From contig JAUWRZ010000177.1 in NCBI GenBank assembly GCA_030610325.1, positions 1 to 5,197 on the forward strand: a stretch of 5,197 nucleotides of DNA. The letters are read 5' to 3'. The position numbers and the translations under genes were made by a program. The notes under the pieces are model-generated. The model was given only the letters and a program-made list of their open reading frames with translations. It did not search any database and was not told the DNA's origin. Each line of letters opens with the position of its first letter. Position 1 is the first letter of the stretch. Positions 1 through 5,197 of the stretch are shown in pieces. This DNA comes from Sulfurimonadaceae bacterium. Lineage in GTDB: Bacteria; Campylobacterota; Campylobacteria; Campylobacterales; Sulfurimonadaceae.

Positions 1-12
1 CGACCTCTTTTA
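1..12 (+). terminator. Possible right arm and U-tract of an upstream terminator (partial)
   Basis: The first bases read CGACCTCTTTTAC. The 12-base string GACCTCTTTTAC at 2-13 also occurs, on the minus strand, as the right arm plus T-run of the convergent-gap hairpin (3863-3874). That match suggests the window opens inside the 3' half of a similar intrinsic terminator for a plus-strand gene to the left. The left arm is outside the window, so the hairpin cannot be confirmed, and GACCTC also occurs inside coding sequence here. Confidence 0.25.
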
Positions 13-117
13 CAAATAGACTTAGATATTTAAAAGATGGATCCTCTTTACAATGCAGGGTACATCCAATAACCACACATCACTTTCTATTATATTATGA
101 TGACTTCAATATATAAT

Positions 118-147
118 AAAATACTATTTTGTGTATTTTTATAGTAT
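118..147. repeat. Overlapping AT-rich inverted repeats
   Basis: Two perfect 7-bp inverted repeats overlap. AAAATAC (118-124) pairs with GTATTTT (133-139) around an 8-base loop, and ATACTAT (121-127) pairs with ATAGTAT (141-147) across 13 bases. The two pairings are mutually exclusive in RNA. They could be a regulator's operator or simply a by-product of about 80% A+T. The position, roughly 215 bases before frdC, is far for a repressor acting on the promoter proposed at 262-293, but TATAAT at 112-117 could be a second, distal -10. Confidence 0.3.
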
Positions 148-261
148 CAATAATATTTATATAGCTCTTTTCCTTGATTCCACAAATAATCCATCATATT
201 CTATTAGCATACAGATATGTGAAGGATGGATGTCCTAAATTAAGCCTGCTCTCAGCCTTGC

Positions 262-293
262 TTTTTTTTCCTATATGCCACTCTTTATATAAC
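262..293 (+). promoter_or_regulatory. Probable sigma-70 type promoter of frdCAB
   Basis: A run of eight T (262-269) is followed 18 bases later by TATAAC (288-293), a one-mismatch -10 element. This would put the transcription start near 300 and give a leader of about 60 bases. No TTGACA-like -35 hexamer is present at the right spacing. That is typical of Campylobacterota, where the -35 box is replaced by T-rich stretches; here the T-run sits almost where a -35 box would. The call rests on pattern alone. A better -10 match, TATAAT at 112-117, could act as an upstream start. Confidence 0.42.
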
Positions 294-308
294 TAGAGCA
301 TCGCTAAA

Positions 309-331
309 GACCCTGTATATCACTCAGGGTC
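309..331 (+). promoter_or_regulatory. Perfect 7-bp leader hairpin / inverted repeat
   Basis: GACCCTG (309-315) is perfectly complementary to CAGGGTC (325-331), with a 9-base loop. It is GC-rich in an otherwise AT-rich leader and lies just downstream of the predicted transcription start, 30 bases before the frdC start codon. No T-run follows on the plus strand, so it is not an intrinsic terminator for incoming transcription; on the minus strand it is followed only by TTTA. It could be an mRNA-stabilising 5' stem or the dyad of a DNA-binding regulator overlapping the start. The structure is seen directly; the role is inferred. Confidence 0.5.
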
Positions 332-338
332 ATTAGAG

Positions 339-409
339 GTGCCCATCTTAAAGGAGTCGTCTTGAACAAGGCAATAGAGAGTTTGACTGGTGTACAGCCA
401 GATGGGCGC
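339..409 (+). promoter_or_regulatory. Possible long-range stem enclosing the frdC ribosome binding site
   Basis: GCCCATCT (341-348) is perfectly complementary to AGATGGGC (400-407). It extends outward by a T-G wobble (340/408) and a G-C pair (339/409), for 10 pairs in all. The enclosed 51 bases hold the AAGGAG site and TTG start. A small CTGG/CCAG stem (387-390/398-401) would compete with part of it. An 8-bp match in a leader this size could be chance, so this is only a candidate translational control element. Confidence 0.25.
351..356 (+). promoter_or_regulatory. Shine-Dalgarno of frdC deciding a TTG start
   Basis: AAGGAG lies 5 bases before TTG at 362-364. Reading upstream in the same frame, a stop (TAA, 305-307) comes before any ATG, GTG or TTG, and the next in-frame ATG downstream is codon 39, inside the first membrane helix. 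TTG is therefore the start. The N-terminus it gives also aligns with Wolinella FrdC. Confidence 0.9.
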
Positions 410-1138
410 AAGAGTAGGTTACCTGCAAAGCTTGATTTTATTCAAAGTGTGACTGGAGGTTTTTTAGCGATCTTTATGATAGGACATATGGTGTTTATCT
501 CCTCTATCCTCATCAGTAAAGAGTTTATGAACACTATAGCAAAATTCATGGAGTTACCCTTTATCTTTGGAGACAACCCCATCATGGTCTCTATCGTAGC
601 TGCTGCTGTCTTGCTAATATTTGCTGCACATGCGGGAGTAGCACTGAGAAAGTTCCCCAGCTCTTATCGACAATACAGAGTCTCACTCACCCATGCACAT
701 CTGATGAACCATACGGATACCAGGATGTGGTTCATCCAGGTCTTCACAGGCTTTGCGATGTTCTTTCTGGGCTCCGTACATCTTTACATCATCATCACAC
801 ATCCAATGATCACTGCTGATATATCAGCAGACAGGATGGCGATCGAGTGGATGGCTCCACTTTACCTGTTACTCCTTCTTGCAGTCGAGTTTCATGGTGC
901 TATCGGCCTCTATCGACTCGCACTGAAGTGGGGTTGGTTCTTAGGTAAAGACCCAAGAGCAGGACGTAAGAGGATGAAGATGTATAAACATGCATTGACG
1001 ATCTTTATGCTGACTCTCGGGACACTAAGTCTGATGGCTTTTATCAAGATCGGTCTTGAGAACAGAGCTATGGAAAAACAGTCAATAGACAGAGCGCACA
1101 GCTTCTATAAGACAACGACTCTAAATAAGGCGGTATAA
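362..1138 (+). CDS. frdC: Quinol:fumarate reductase diheme cytochrome b subunit
   Basis: This is the membrane anchor of fumarate reductase. It oxidises menaquinol and passes electrons through two hemes b to FrdB. The 258 residues match the Wolinella-type single-anchor family (256 residues in W. succinogenes). Five hydrophobic segments are visible at about 27-52, 73-94, 121-147, 163-189 and 207-232. His42, His90, His140 and His178 align with the four heme ligands known in W. succinogenes (44, 93, 143, 182). Glu64 and Glu176 align with its Glu66 (menaquinol oxidation) and Glu180 (the proposed transmembrane proton path). The motifs SRLPAKLD, RKFPxx[18 protein letters not shown] and GLYRLAxKWGW are family hallmarks. 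The start is TTG, fixed by the Shine-Dalgarno and an upstream in-frame stop. The gene heads the operon, with frdA only 2 bases downstream. All key residues are present, so it should be functional. Confidence 0.96.
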   Translation: MNKAIESLTGVQPDGRKSRLPAKLDFIQSVTGGFLAIFMIGHMVFISSILISKEFMNTIAKFMELPFIFGDNPIMVSIVAAAVLLIFAAHAGVALRKFPSSYRQYRVSLTHAHLMNHTDTRMWFIQVFTGFAMFFLGSVHLYIIITHPMITADISADRMAIEWMAPLYLLLLLAVEFHGAIGLYRLALKWGWFLGKDPRAGRKRMKMYKHALTIFMLTLGTLSLMAFIKIGLENRAMEKQSIDRAHSFYKTTTLNKAV

Positions 1139-1140
1139 AG

Positions 1141-3126
1141 ATGAAGATCCATTATTGTGATGCATTAGTCATCGGTGGTGGTCTTGCTGGACTAAGATCA
1201 GCAGTCGCAGCGAACGATAAAGGGCTGAATGTGACGGTGATCAGCATGGTCCCCGTCAAAAGGTCTCACTCTGCTGCCGCACAAGGCGGTATGCAGGCAA
1301 GTCTTGGAAACTCAAAGATGAGCCAGGGCGATAATGAGGACCTGCACTTTACAGATACCGTCAAAGGTAGTGACTGGGGATGCGATCAGGAAGTGGCCAG
1401 GATGTTTGTGAACACTGCACCTAAGGCCATCCGTGAACTCGCTTCATGGGGCGTACCATGGACAAGGATAAAAGAGGGCGCCAGAACTGCCATCATCAAT
1501 GCAGAGAAGACAACGATAGTCGAAGACCCTGATGTGAACGGATTGATCCATTCACGCGATTTTGGCGGCACAAAGAAGTGGCGTACCTGTTACTCTGCTG
1601 ATGCTACAGGTCACTCGATGCTATTTGGTGTCGCCAATGAAGCCCTAAAAAGAGAGATAGAGATACAAGATAGAAAAGAGGCCATCTCACTGATCCATAA
1701 AGATGACCAGTGTTATGGCGCAGTCGTACGTGACCTTATCACCGGAGAGCTTAGCGCCTATGTCGCTAAAGGGACCATGATAGCCACAGGCGGTTATGGA
1801 CGGATCTACAGAACGACGACAAATGCTGTCATCTGTGAGGGAATAGGACATGCACTGGCCCTTGAGACAGGAAAAGTAGCTCTGGGTAATATGGAAGCTG
1901 TTCAGTTTCATCCCACTCCTATTGTCCCATCAGGTATCCTTTTGACAGAAGGGTGCCGCGGAGATGGCGGAGTACTCAGAGACAAAGACGGTCATCGCTT
2001 CATGCCGGACTATGAACCGGAGAAGAAGGAGCTGGCTTCAAGAGATGTGGTCGCAAGAAGGATGATGGAGCATATCAAAAAAGGCAAAGGTGTCGGTGAC
2101 GGAAAAGAGTCCTATGTATGGCTTGATATCTCCATCCTTGGACGTGAACATATCGAAAGGAATCTAAGAGATGTCCAGGATATCGCCAAGACGTTCAACG
2201 GGATCGATCCGGCCGATGAAGGCAAAGCGGGTTGGATGCCGGTGCATCCGGCACAGCACTACTCTATGGGTGGTATACGGACCGACCGTACTGGTCAGAC
2301 CAGACGAAAAGGACTTTTTAGTGCAGGCGAAGCTGCCTGTTGGGATCTGCACGGATTTAACAGGCTCGGCGGTAACTCTGTGAGTGAAGCGGTAGTGTCG
2401 GGGATGATAATCGGGAGCTATTTTGCGGATCACTGTAAGACGAATGATATCAATATCTCTACAAACTATGTCCAGGAAGCGATCCGTATGCAAGACCTGG
2501 AACTTGACCGCATCTTAACGCTTGAAGGCCCTGAGGACATCTTTGAGATCAAAGCCAGGATGCAGGACATCATGGATAACAAGGTAGGTGTCTTTAGAAA
2601 TGGGATCGAACTAAAAGAGGCAGTGACTGAGCTTGAAGAGCTATATTTGAAGACGAATGAGATCACGATAAAAGCCAAGAACAAGATCCATAACGATGAG
2701 TTGACAGAAGCGTACAGGGTACCAAAGATGTTAAAGATAGCCCTTTGTGTGGCCAAGGGTGCAAGAGACAGGACAGAGAGCCGTGGTGCTCATTATAGAG
2801 AGGACTATGAGAAAAGAGATGATGAGAACTGGCTCTCTAGGACACTGGCCTACTGGCGATCTGAGAGTGACACCCTGCCCGAGCTGGAGTATGAACCTTT
2901 AGATATCACTACGATGGAACTTCCACCAGGCTTTAGAGGTTATGGCAAGAGAGGTAATATCCTTGAACATCCTGATTCGGCGATCAGGCAAAAAGAGGTC
3001 GATTCCATCCGTAGTAAGATGGTAAGAGAGGGTAAAGATCGCATAGAGATCCAAGAAGCGATCATGCCTTATGAACTCCAACGAGAGTACAAAGCACTCA
3101 ACTATAGAGTAGGAGACAGGACATGA
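1141..3126 (+). CDS. frdA: Fumarate reductase flavoprotein subunit (complete copy)
   Basis: This is the catalytic subunit, reducing fumarate to succinate at a covalently bound FAD on the membrane-associated hydrophilic head; it may also run as succinate dehydrogenase. It has 661 residues against 656 in W. succinogenes. The N-terminus has the dinucleotide-binding GGGLAG (12-17). His43 in the motif SHSAAAQGG is the family's FAD-linking histidine. Active-site residues are His257 (in QFHPT), Arg301 (in SRDVV), His373 (in HYSMGG) and Arg408 (in GFNRLGG). The first two keep Wolinella numbering and the last two are shifted by +4, implying a small insertion between them. The capping domain is about 255-365. 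A helical region from about 440 leads to the C-terminal TESRGAH block (545-551). The start is ATG, 2 bases after frdC, with a weak AAGGCGG (1127-1133), so translational coupling is likely. Arginine is coded mostly by AGA/AGG. Confidence 0.97.
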   Translation: MKIHYCDALVIGGGLAGLRSAVAANDKGLNVTVISMVPVKRSHSAAAQGGMQASLGNSKMSQGDNEDLHFTDTVKGSDWGCDQEVARMFVNTAPKAIRELASWGVPWTRIKEGARTAIINAEKTTIVEDPDVNGLIHSRDFGGTKKWRTCYSADATGHSMLFGVANEALKREIEIQDRKEAISLIHKDDQCYGAVVRDLITGELSAYVAKGTMIATGGYGRIYRTTTNAVICEGIGHALALETGKVALGNMEAVQFHPTPIVPSGILLTEGCRGDGGVLRDKDGHRFMPDYEPEKKELASRDVVARRMMEHIKKGKGVGDGKESYVWLDISILGREHIERNLRDVQDIAKTFNGIDPADEGKAGWMPVHPAQHYSMGGIRTDRTGQTRRKGLFSAGEAACWDLHGFNRLGGNSVSEAVVSGMIIGSYFADHCKTNDINISTNYVQEAIRMQDLELDRILTLEGPEDIFEIKARMQDIMDNKVGVFRNGIELKEAVTELEELYLKTNEITIKAKNKIHNDELTEAYRVPKMLKIALCVAKGARDRTESRGAHYREDYEKRDDENWLSRTLAYWRSESDTLPELEYEPLDITTMELPPGFRGYGKRGNILEHPDSAIRQKEVDSIRSKMVREGKDRIEIQEAIMPYELQREYKALNYRVGDRT

Positions 3127-3857
3127 AAAGTAATGCAAGAGAGTTGACTATCAGTATTTTAAAATACAACCCCCATAATTCAAACTCAAGACCCACGATG
3201 ATCGAATACAAGCTCAAAGAGCGCCCGGGTATGTCACTTTTTCTGGCACTCACGACGATAAGAGAGAAACTCGATCATGACCTGGCCTTTGACTTTGTCT
3301 GCCGTGCAGGGATCTGTGGCAGCTGCGGGATGCTTGTCAACGGTAAACCCCAACTGGCCTGTAAGACGCAGACTAAAGACTATAAGAACGGTAAGATCAC
3401 ATTGATGCCGATGCCTGCCTTTGAGATCATAAAGGACCTCTCAGTCGACACAGGCAAATGGATGAACGGTATGAGCAAGCGTGTTGGCAGCTGGATCCAT
3501 ACCAGTGAGAGTACTGACATCGGAAAAGTCGAAAGACGTATCGATCCGGAGGTAGCCTATGACACCTTTGAGCTTGACAGGTGCATCGAGTGTGGTATCT
3601 GTGTCGCCTCATGTGCGACAAAGATCATGCGGCCTGAGTTTGTCGGTGCTGTTGGGTTAAACAGAGTCGTCCGATTCTCTATTGACCCCTATGATGAACG
3701 TACAGACGCTGATTTTTATGAGGTGATCGGTGATGACGATGGTATCTTCGGCTGCATGAGCCTGATGGGGTGTGAGGACCACTGCCCCAAAGAGATCCCT
3801 TTACAACAAAAGATCGCGTACATGAGAAGAAAGATGGTCAATCAACGCTCTACTTAA
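3123..3857 (+). CDS. frdB: Fumarate reductase iron-sulfur subunit (copy 1)
   Basis: This is the electron wire between FrdC hemes and FrdA flavin. In its 244 residues all eleven cluster cysteines are present, each three positions later than in W. succinogenes FrdB. The [2Fe-2S] site is Cys60, 65, 68 and 80 in a plant-ferredoxin-like N-terminal domain. The [4Fe-4S] site is Cys154, 157, 160 and 221, and the [3Fe-4S] site is Cys164, 211 and 217, both in the C-terminal domain. There is no twin-arginine signal, as expected for a cytoplasm-facing subunit. The ATG overlaps the frdA stop as ATGA, and AGGAG (3111-3115) lies 7 bases upstream inside frdA, so the two genes are translationally coupled. It is the last gene of the operon; 45 bases separate it from the convergent second frdB, to which it is clearly but distantly related (about half identical by eye). 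Confidence 0.97.
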   Translation: MKSNARELTISILKYNPHNSNSRPTMIEYKLKERPGMSLFLALTTIREKLDHDLAFDFVCRAGICGSCGMLVNGKPQLACKTQTKDYKNGKITLMPMPAFEIIKDLSVDTGKWMNGMSKRVGSWIHTSESTDIGKVERRIDPEVAYDTFELDRCIECGICVASCATKIMRPEFVGAVGLNRVVRFSIDPYDERTDADFYEVIGDDDGIFGCMSLMGCEDHCPKEIPLQQKIAYMRRKMVNQRST

Positions 3858-3868
3858 GCTGAGTAAAA

Positions 3869-3896
3869 GAGGTCACGGCGATCAGATATCGACCTC
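3869..3896 (-). terminator. Convergent-gap hairpin, likely terminator of the minus-strand operon
   Basis: GAGGTC (3869-3874) is perfectly complementary to GACCTC (3891-3896). Inside, GAT (3880-3882) can pair with ATC (3888-3890) around a 5-base loop, leaving a 5-base bulge at 3875-3879. Read on the minus strand, the stem is followed at once by TTTTACTC, a short U-tract, which makes a modest intrinsic terminator for the second frd operon. Read on the plus strand, the stem is followed by CGATCGTCAAT and only later by a T-rich stretch, so termination of frdCAB here would be weaker or depend on another mechanism. Confidence 0.5.
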
Positions 3897-3902
3897 CGAT
3901 CG

Positions 3903-4646
3903 TCAATCTTTCTTATTGATCCCTACCTCGACCATCTTGCGGCGCAGATAGGCGATCTTTGACTGTAGCGGAAGCTCTTTCGGACAGACATCCTCACAGC
4001 CCAGAAGTGTCATACATCCAAAGACACCGTCCTCGTCTCCGACAAGTTCATAGTAATCAGCATCATCGCGCGTATCACGAGGGTCTAGTCGGTAACGAGC
4101 GATCTTGTTCAGACCGACAGCACCTACAAACTCCTCACGCATCTGTATCGTCCCGCAACCGGCCACACAACAGCCACACTCGATACAGCGATCTAGTTCG
4201 TAGATCTCTTCAGCCAACTCTGGCTCCATACGCTCTTCAAGACGGTCTACATCGACCTCCTCCTGGGTATGGATCCATGTCTCAAGACGCTCGTTGAGTC
4301 CACGCATCCAGTTCCCGGTAAAGACAGAGAGATCACCGATCAGTTCAAACAGTGGCAAGGGAGCCAGCATGATCTCCGGCTCCATCGTGGAGGTCAATGT
4401 ACGACACGCCAGTCCAGGTCTGCCATTGATCAGCATCGAGCAGCTTCCACAGATGCCTGCCCGACAGACAAAATCAAATTTCAAAGAGGCATCGTAGTGT
4501 TCACGGATATCATTGAGTGCTATGAACAGTGTCATGCCCGGTGCTTCATCAAGTTCAAACATATCGATACGGGGACGGTCACCCGGGACATTGGGATCAA
4601 ACCTTAAGATGTTGATCTTTAACTTACGTGCTATCTCATTTGACAT
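3903..4646 (-). CDS. frdB: Fumarate reductase iron-sulfur subunit (copy 2)
   Basis: This second, divergent FrdB should transfer electrons to the second FrdA. From ATG at 4646 it has 247 residues. All eleven ligands are present: Cys61, 66, 69 and 81 for [2Fe-2S]; Cys154, 157, 160 and 221 for [4Fe-4S]; Cys164, 211 and 217 for [3Fe-4S]. The middle motif reads CIECGCC as in Wolinella, with an extra Cys159 where copy 1 has Ile. The reading frame stays open to a TTG at 4664 (253 residues), with further ATGs at 4661 and 4649. I prefer 4646 (or 4649) because AAAGG ends 7 (or 4) bases before it and the longer versions add MMKGLM-type residues without homology. It overlaps the upstream frdA by 11 bases. 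Arginine is almost all CGN (18 of 20), unlike copy 1. Confidence 0.95.
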   Translation of the reverse strand: MSNEIARKLKINILRFDPNVPGDRPRIDMFELDEAPGMTLFIALNDIREHYDASLKFDFVCRAGICGSCSMLINGRPGLACRTLTSTMEPEIMLAPLPLFELIGDLSVFTGNWMRGLNERLETWIHTQEEVDVDRLEERMEPELAEEIYELDRCIECGCCVAGCGTIQMREEFVGAVGLNKIARYRLDPRDTRDDADYYELVGDEDGVFGCMTLLGCEDVCPKELPLQSKIAYLRRKMVEVGINKKD

Positions 4647-5197
4647 CATCAAACCTTTCATCAAGTCGTTCGTTCAGACCCTGGTACTTCTCAGGCAGCA
4701 GTTCTATATAGGGCATCAGTGTCTTCTGAACTCCTATACGGTCCTGTCCCTCCTCCTGAGTCTGCACCCTGATCGTATCGACTTCAGCCTGTCGATCCTC
4801 ACTCTTTGGATGTTTGATCGTCATATCTTTTCCGTAGCCACGGAATCCCGGAGGAAGTTCCATCTCATCGACCTCGATCTCCTCATAACTGACCGTCGGC
4901 ATCGTCGCATCCTGATCCTTCCATCGCATGATCGTCCTGTTCAGCCATTCCTTATCATTACGTTCAGGAAAGTCCTCACGTGAATGGGCACCACGGCTCT
5001 CCGTCCGCAAGAGTGCTCCGTATGCGACTGTCAGTGCGATTTTAAGCATCTTCTGGGTCCGGTAGGCATTGACCAGTGCCGGATTTGCTGCCAGGGATTT
5101 GGAACGGGTGACTTCGATGTTATGGCTTCTAAAGATCAGCTCTTCAAGCTCATCGACTGCCTCTTGCAGGTCTTTTCCATTACGGAAAATACCTACC
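4636..5197 (-). CDS. frdA: Fumarate reductase flavoprotein subunit (copy 2), C-terminal part
   Basis: This is the 3' end of a second frdA; its 5' end lies beyond the right edge. The frame is open from 5196 to the TGA at 4636-4638, giving 186 codons. They align with FrdA copy 1 from its VGVFRNG segment to the end. Shared landmarks are [43 protein letters not shown] and the DRI...MPY block near the C-terminus. About 48% of positions are identical by hand count. The FAD-binding and catalytic residues are not in view, so activity cannot be judged. The ATG at 5049 lies deep in the conserved helical domain and is not the start. The gene overlaps the following frdB by 11 bases. An frdC upstream, off the window, is likely if the order is C-A-B. 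Arginine uses CGN in 12 of 16 codons. Confidence 0.95.
   Translation of the reverse strand, partial: VGIFRNGKDLQEAVDELEELIFRSHNIEVTRSKSLAANPALVNAYRTQKMLKIALTVAYGALLRTESRGAHSREDFPERNDKEWLNRTIMRWKDQDATMPTVSYEEIEVDEMELPPGFRGYGKDMTIKHPKSEDRQAEVDTIRVQTQEEGQDRIGVQKTLMPYIELLPEKYQGLNERLDERFDDVK
4654..4658 (-). promoter_or_regulatory. Shine-Dalgarno of the second frdB
   Basis: On the minus strand AAAGG is followed by TTTG and then two tandem ATG codons (4649 and 4646), giving spacings of 4 and 7 bases. It lies inside the last codons of frdA copy 2. It supports an ATG start in place of the TTG at 4664 or the ATG at 4661, since both of those lie upstream of this site. Confidence 0.6.

Larger units (their letters stand above)
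1..361. other. Gene-free AT-rich leader upstream of frdC
   Basis: No credible gene lies here. The longest plus-strand opening (3-113) has no start codon in view, and the ATG-initiated frames at 37, 97 and 226 encode only 11, 15 and 5 residues without a convincing ribosome binding site. Base composition falls to about 22% GC between 61 and 180, against about 47-52% in sampled coding lines, and recovers toward frdC. The region holds overlapping inverted repeats (118-147), an 8-T tract followed by a -10-like element (262-293), a perfect hairpin (309-331) and the frdC Shine-Dalgarno. It is best read as the promoter and 5' leader of the frdCAB operon, perhaps with the end of an upstream terminator at its first bases. 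Confidence 0.75.

Noticed and set aside
3..113. Open frame that could be the tail of an upstream gene
   Set aside because: 37 codons in AT-rich sequence with no recognisable motif; the GACCTCTTTTAC at the very start looks more like the end of a terminator than coding sequence.
97..144. Possible 15-residue leader peptide
   Set aside because: There is no Shine-Dalgarno before the ATG, no regulatory codon run, and it is over 200 bases from frdC.
174..190. FNR-like half site (TTGAT) in the leader
   Set aside because: Only one half matches; the second half lacks the expected ATCAA, so an FNR/CRP site cannot be supported.
2164..2493. 109-codon minus-strand open frame inside frdA
   Set aside because: It is antisense to the conserved active-site region of FrdA (around HYSMGG and GFNRLGG), whose coding sense is beyond doubt.
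3959..4607. Overlapping plus-strand open frames of 112, 112 and 67 codons
   Set aside because: They are antisense shadows of the second frdB; the minus-strand frame has all eleven cluster cysteines.
4513..4983. 156-codon plus-strand open frame
   Set aside because: It lies wholly antisense to the well-supported second frdA and frdB, and its translation shows no recognisable family features.
5047..5049. ATG at 5049 as the start of a short FrdA-like protein
   Set aside because: The same frame continues upstream with conserved FrdA sequence to the window edge, so this is an internal methionine.
362..5197. A previously undescribed system hidden among the genes
   Set aside because: All coding sequence is accounted for by known complex II subunits; no unexplained gene, array, insertion sequence or RNA gene was found.

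Overview
The window holds two tail-to-tail gene sets for the respiratory membrane complex quinol:fumarate reductase (complex II family). The plus strand carries a complete frdC-frdA-frdB operon (362-3857). The minus strand carries a second frdB (3903-4646) and the last 186 codons of a second frdA (4636 to the window edge at 5197). The set is Wolinella-like: order C-A-B, a 258-residue diheme cytochrome b with all four heme histidines, and FrdA and FrdB closely resembling Wolinella succinogenes. Together with a low-GC intergenic region and T-rich promoter-like sequence, this points to a campylobacterotan (Sulfurimonas/Sulfurovum/Arcobacter-like). The genus is an inference; the complex II family is not.

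Layout. 1-361: gene-free leader, only about 20-25% GC between 61 and 180, with inverted repeats, a probable promoter near 262-293, a perfect 7-bp hairpin at 309-331 and a strong Shine-Dalgarno before a TTG start. 362-1138: frdC. 1141-3126: frdA, 2 nt after frdC. 3123-3857: frdB, overlapping frdA by ATGA. 3858-3902: a 45-nt convergent intergenic gap with a hairpin whose U-tract favours ending the minus-strand operon. 3903-4646: second frdB. 4636-5197: second frdA, cut by the window edge.

How it works together. FrdC anchors the complex in the membrane and takes electrons from menaquinol through two hemes b. FrdB passes them through [3Fe-4S], [4Fe-4S] and [2Fe-2S] clusters to the covalent FAD of FrdA, where fumarate is reduced to succinate. 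This serves anaerobic respiration and, in autotrophic members of the group, the reductive TCA cycle; many such enzymes also run as succinate dehydrogenase.

The two copies are old paralogs or separately acquired, not a recent duplication: the shared FrdA tail is only about half identical by hand alignment, and arginine codon use differs sharply between the operons. I found no evidence of a wholly new system, mobile element, CRISPR or RNA gene. The points of interest are the convergent double operon, its codon asymmetry and the structured leader.
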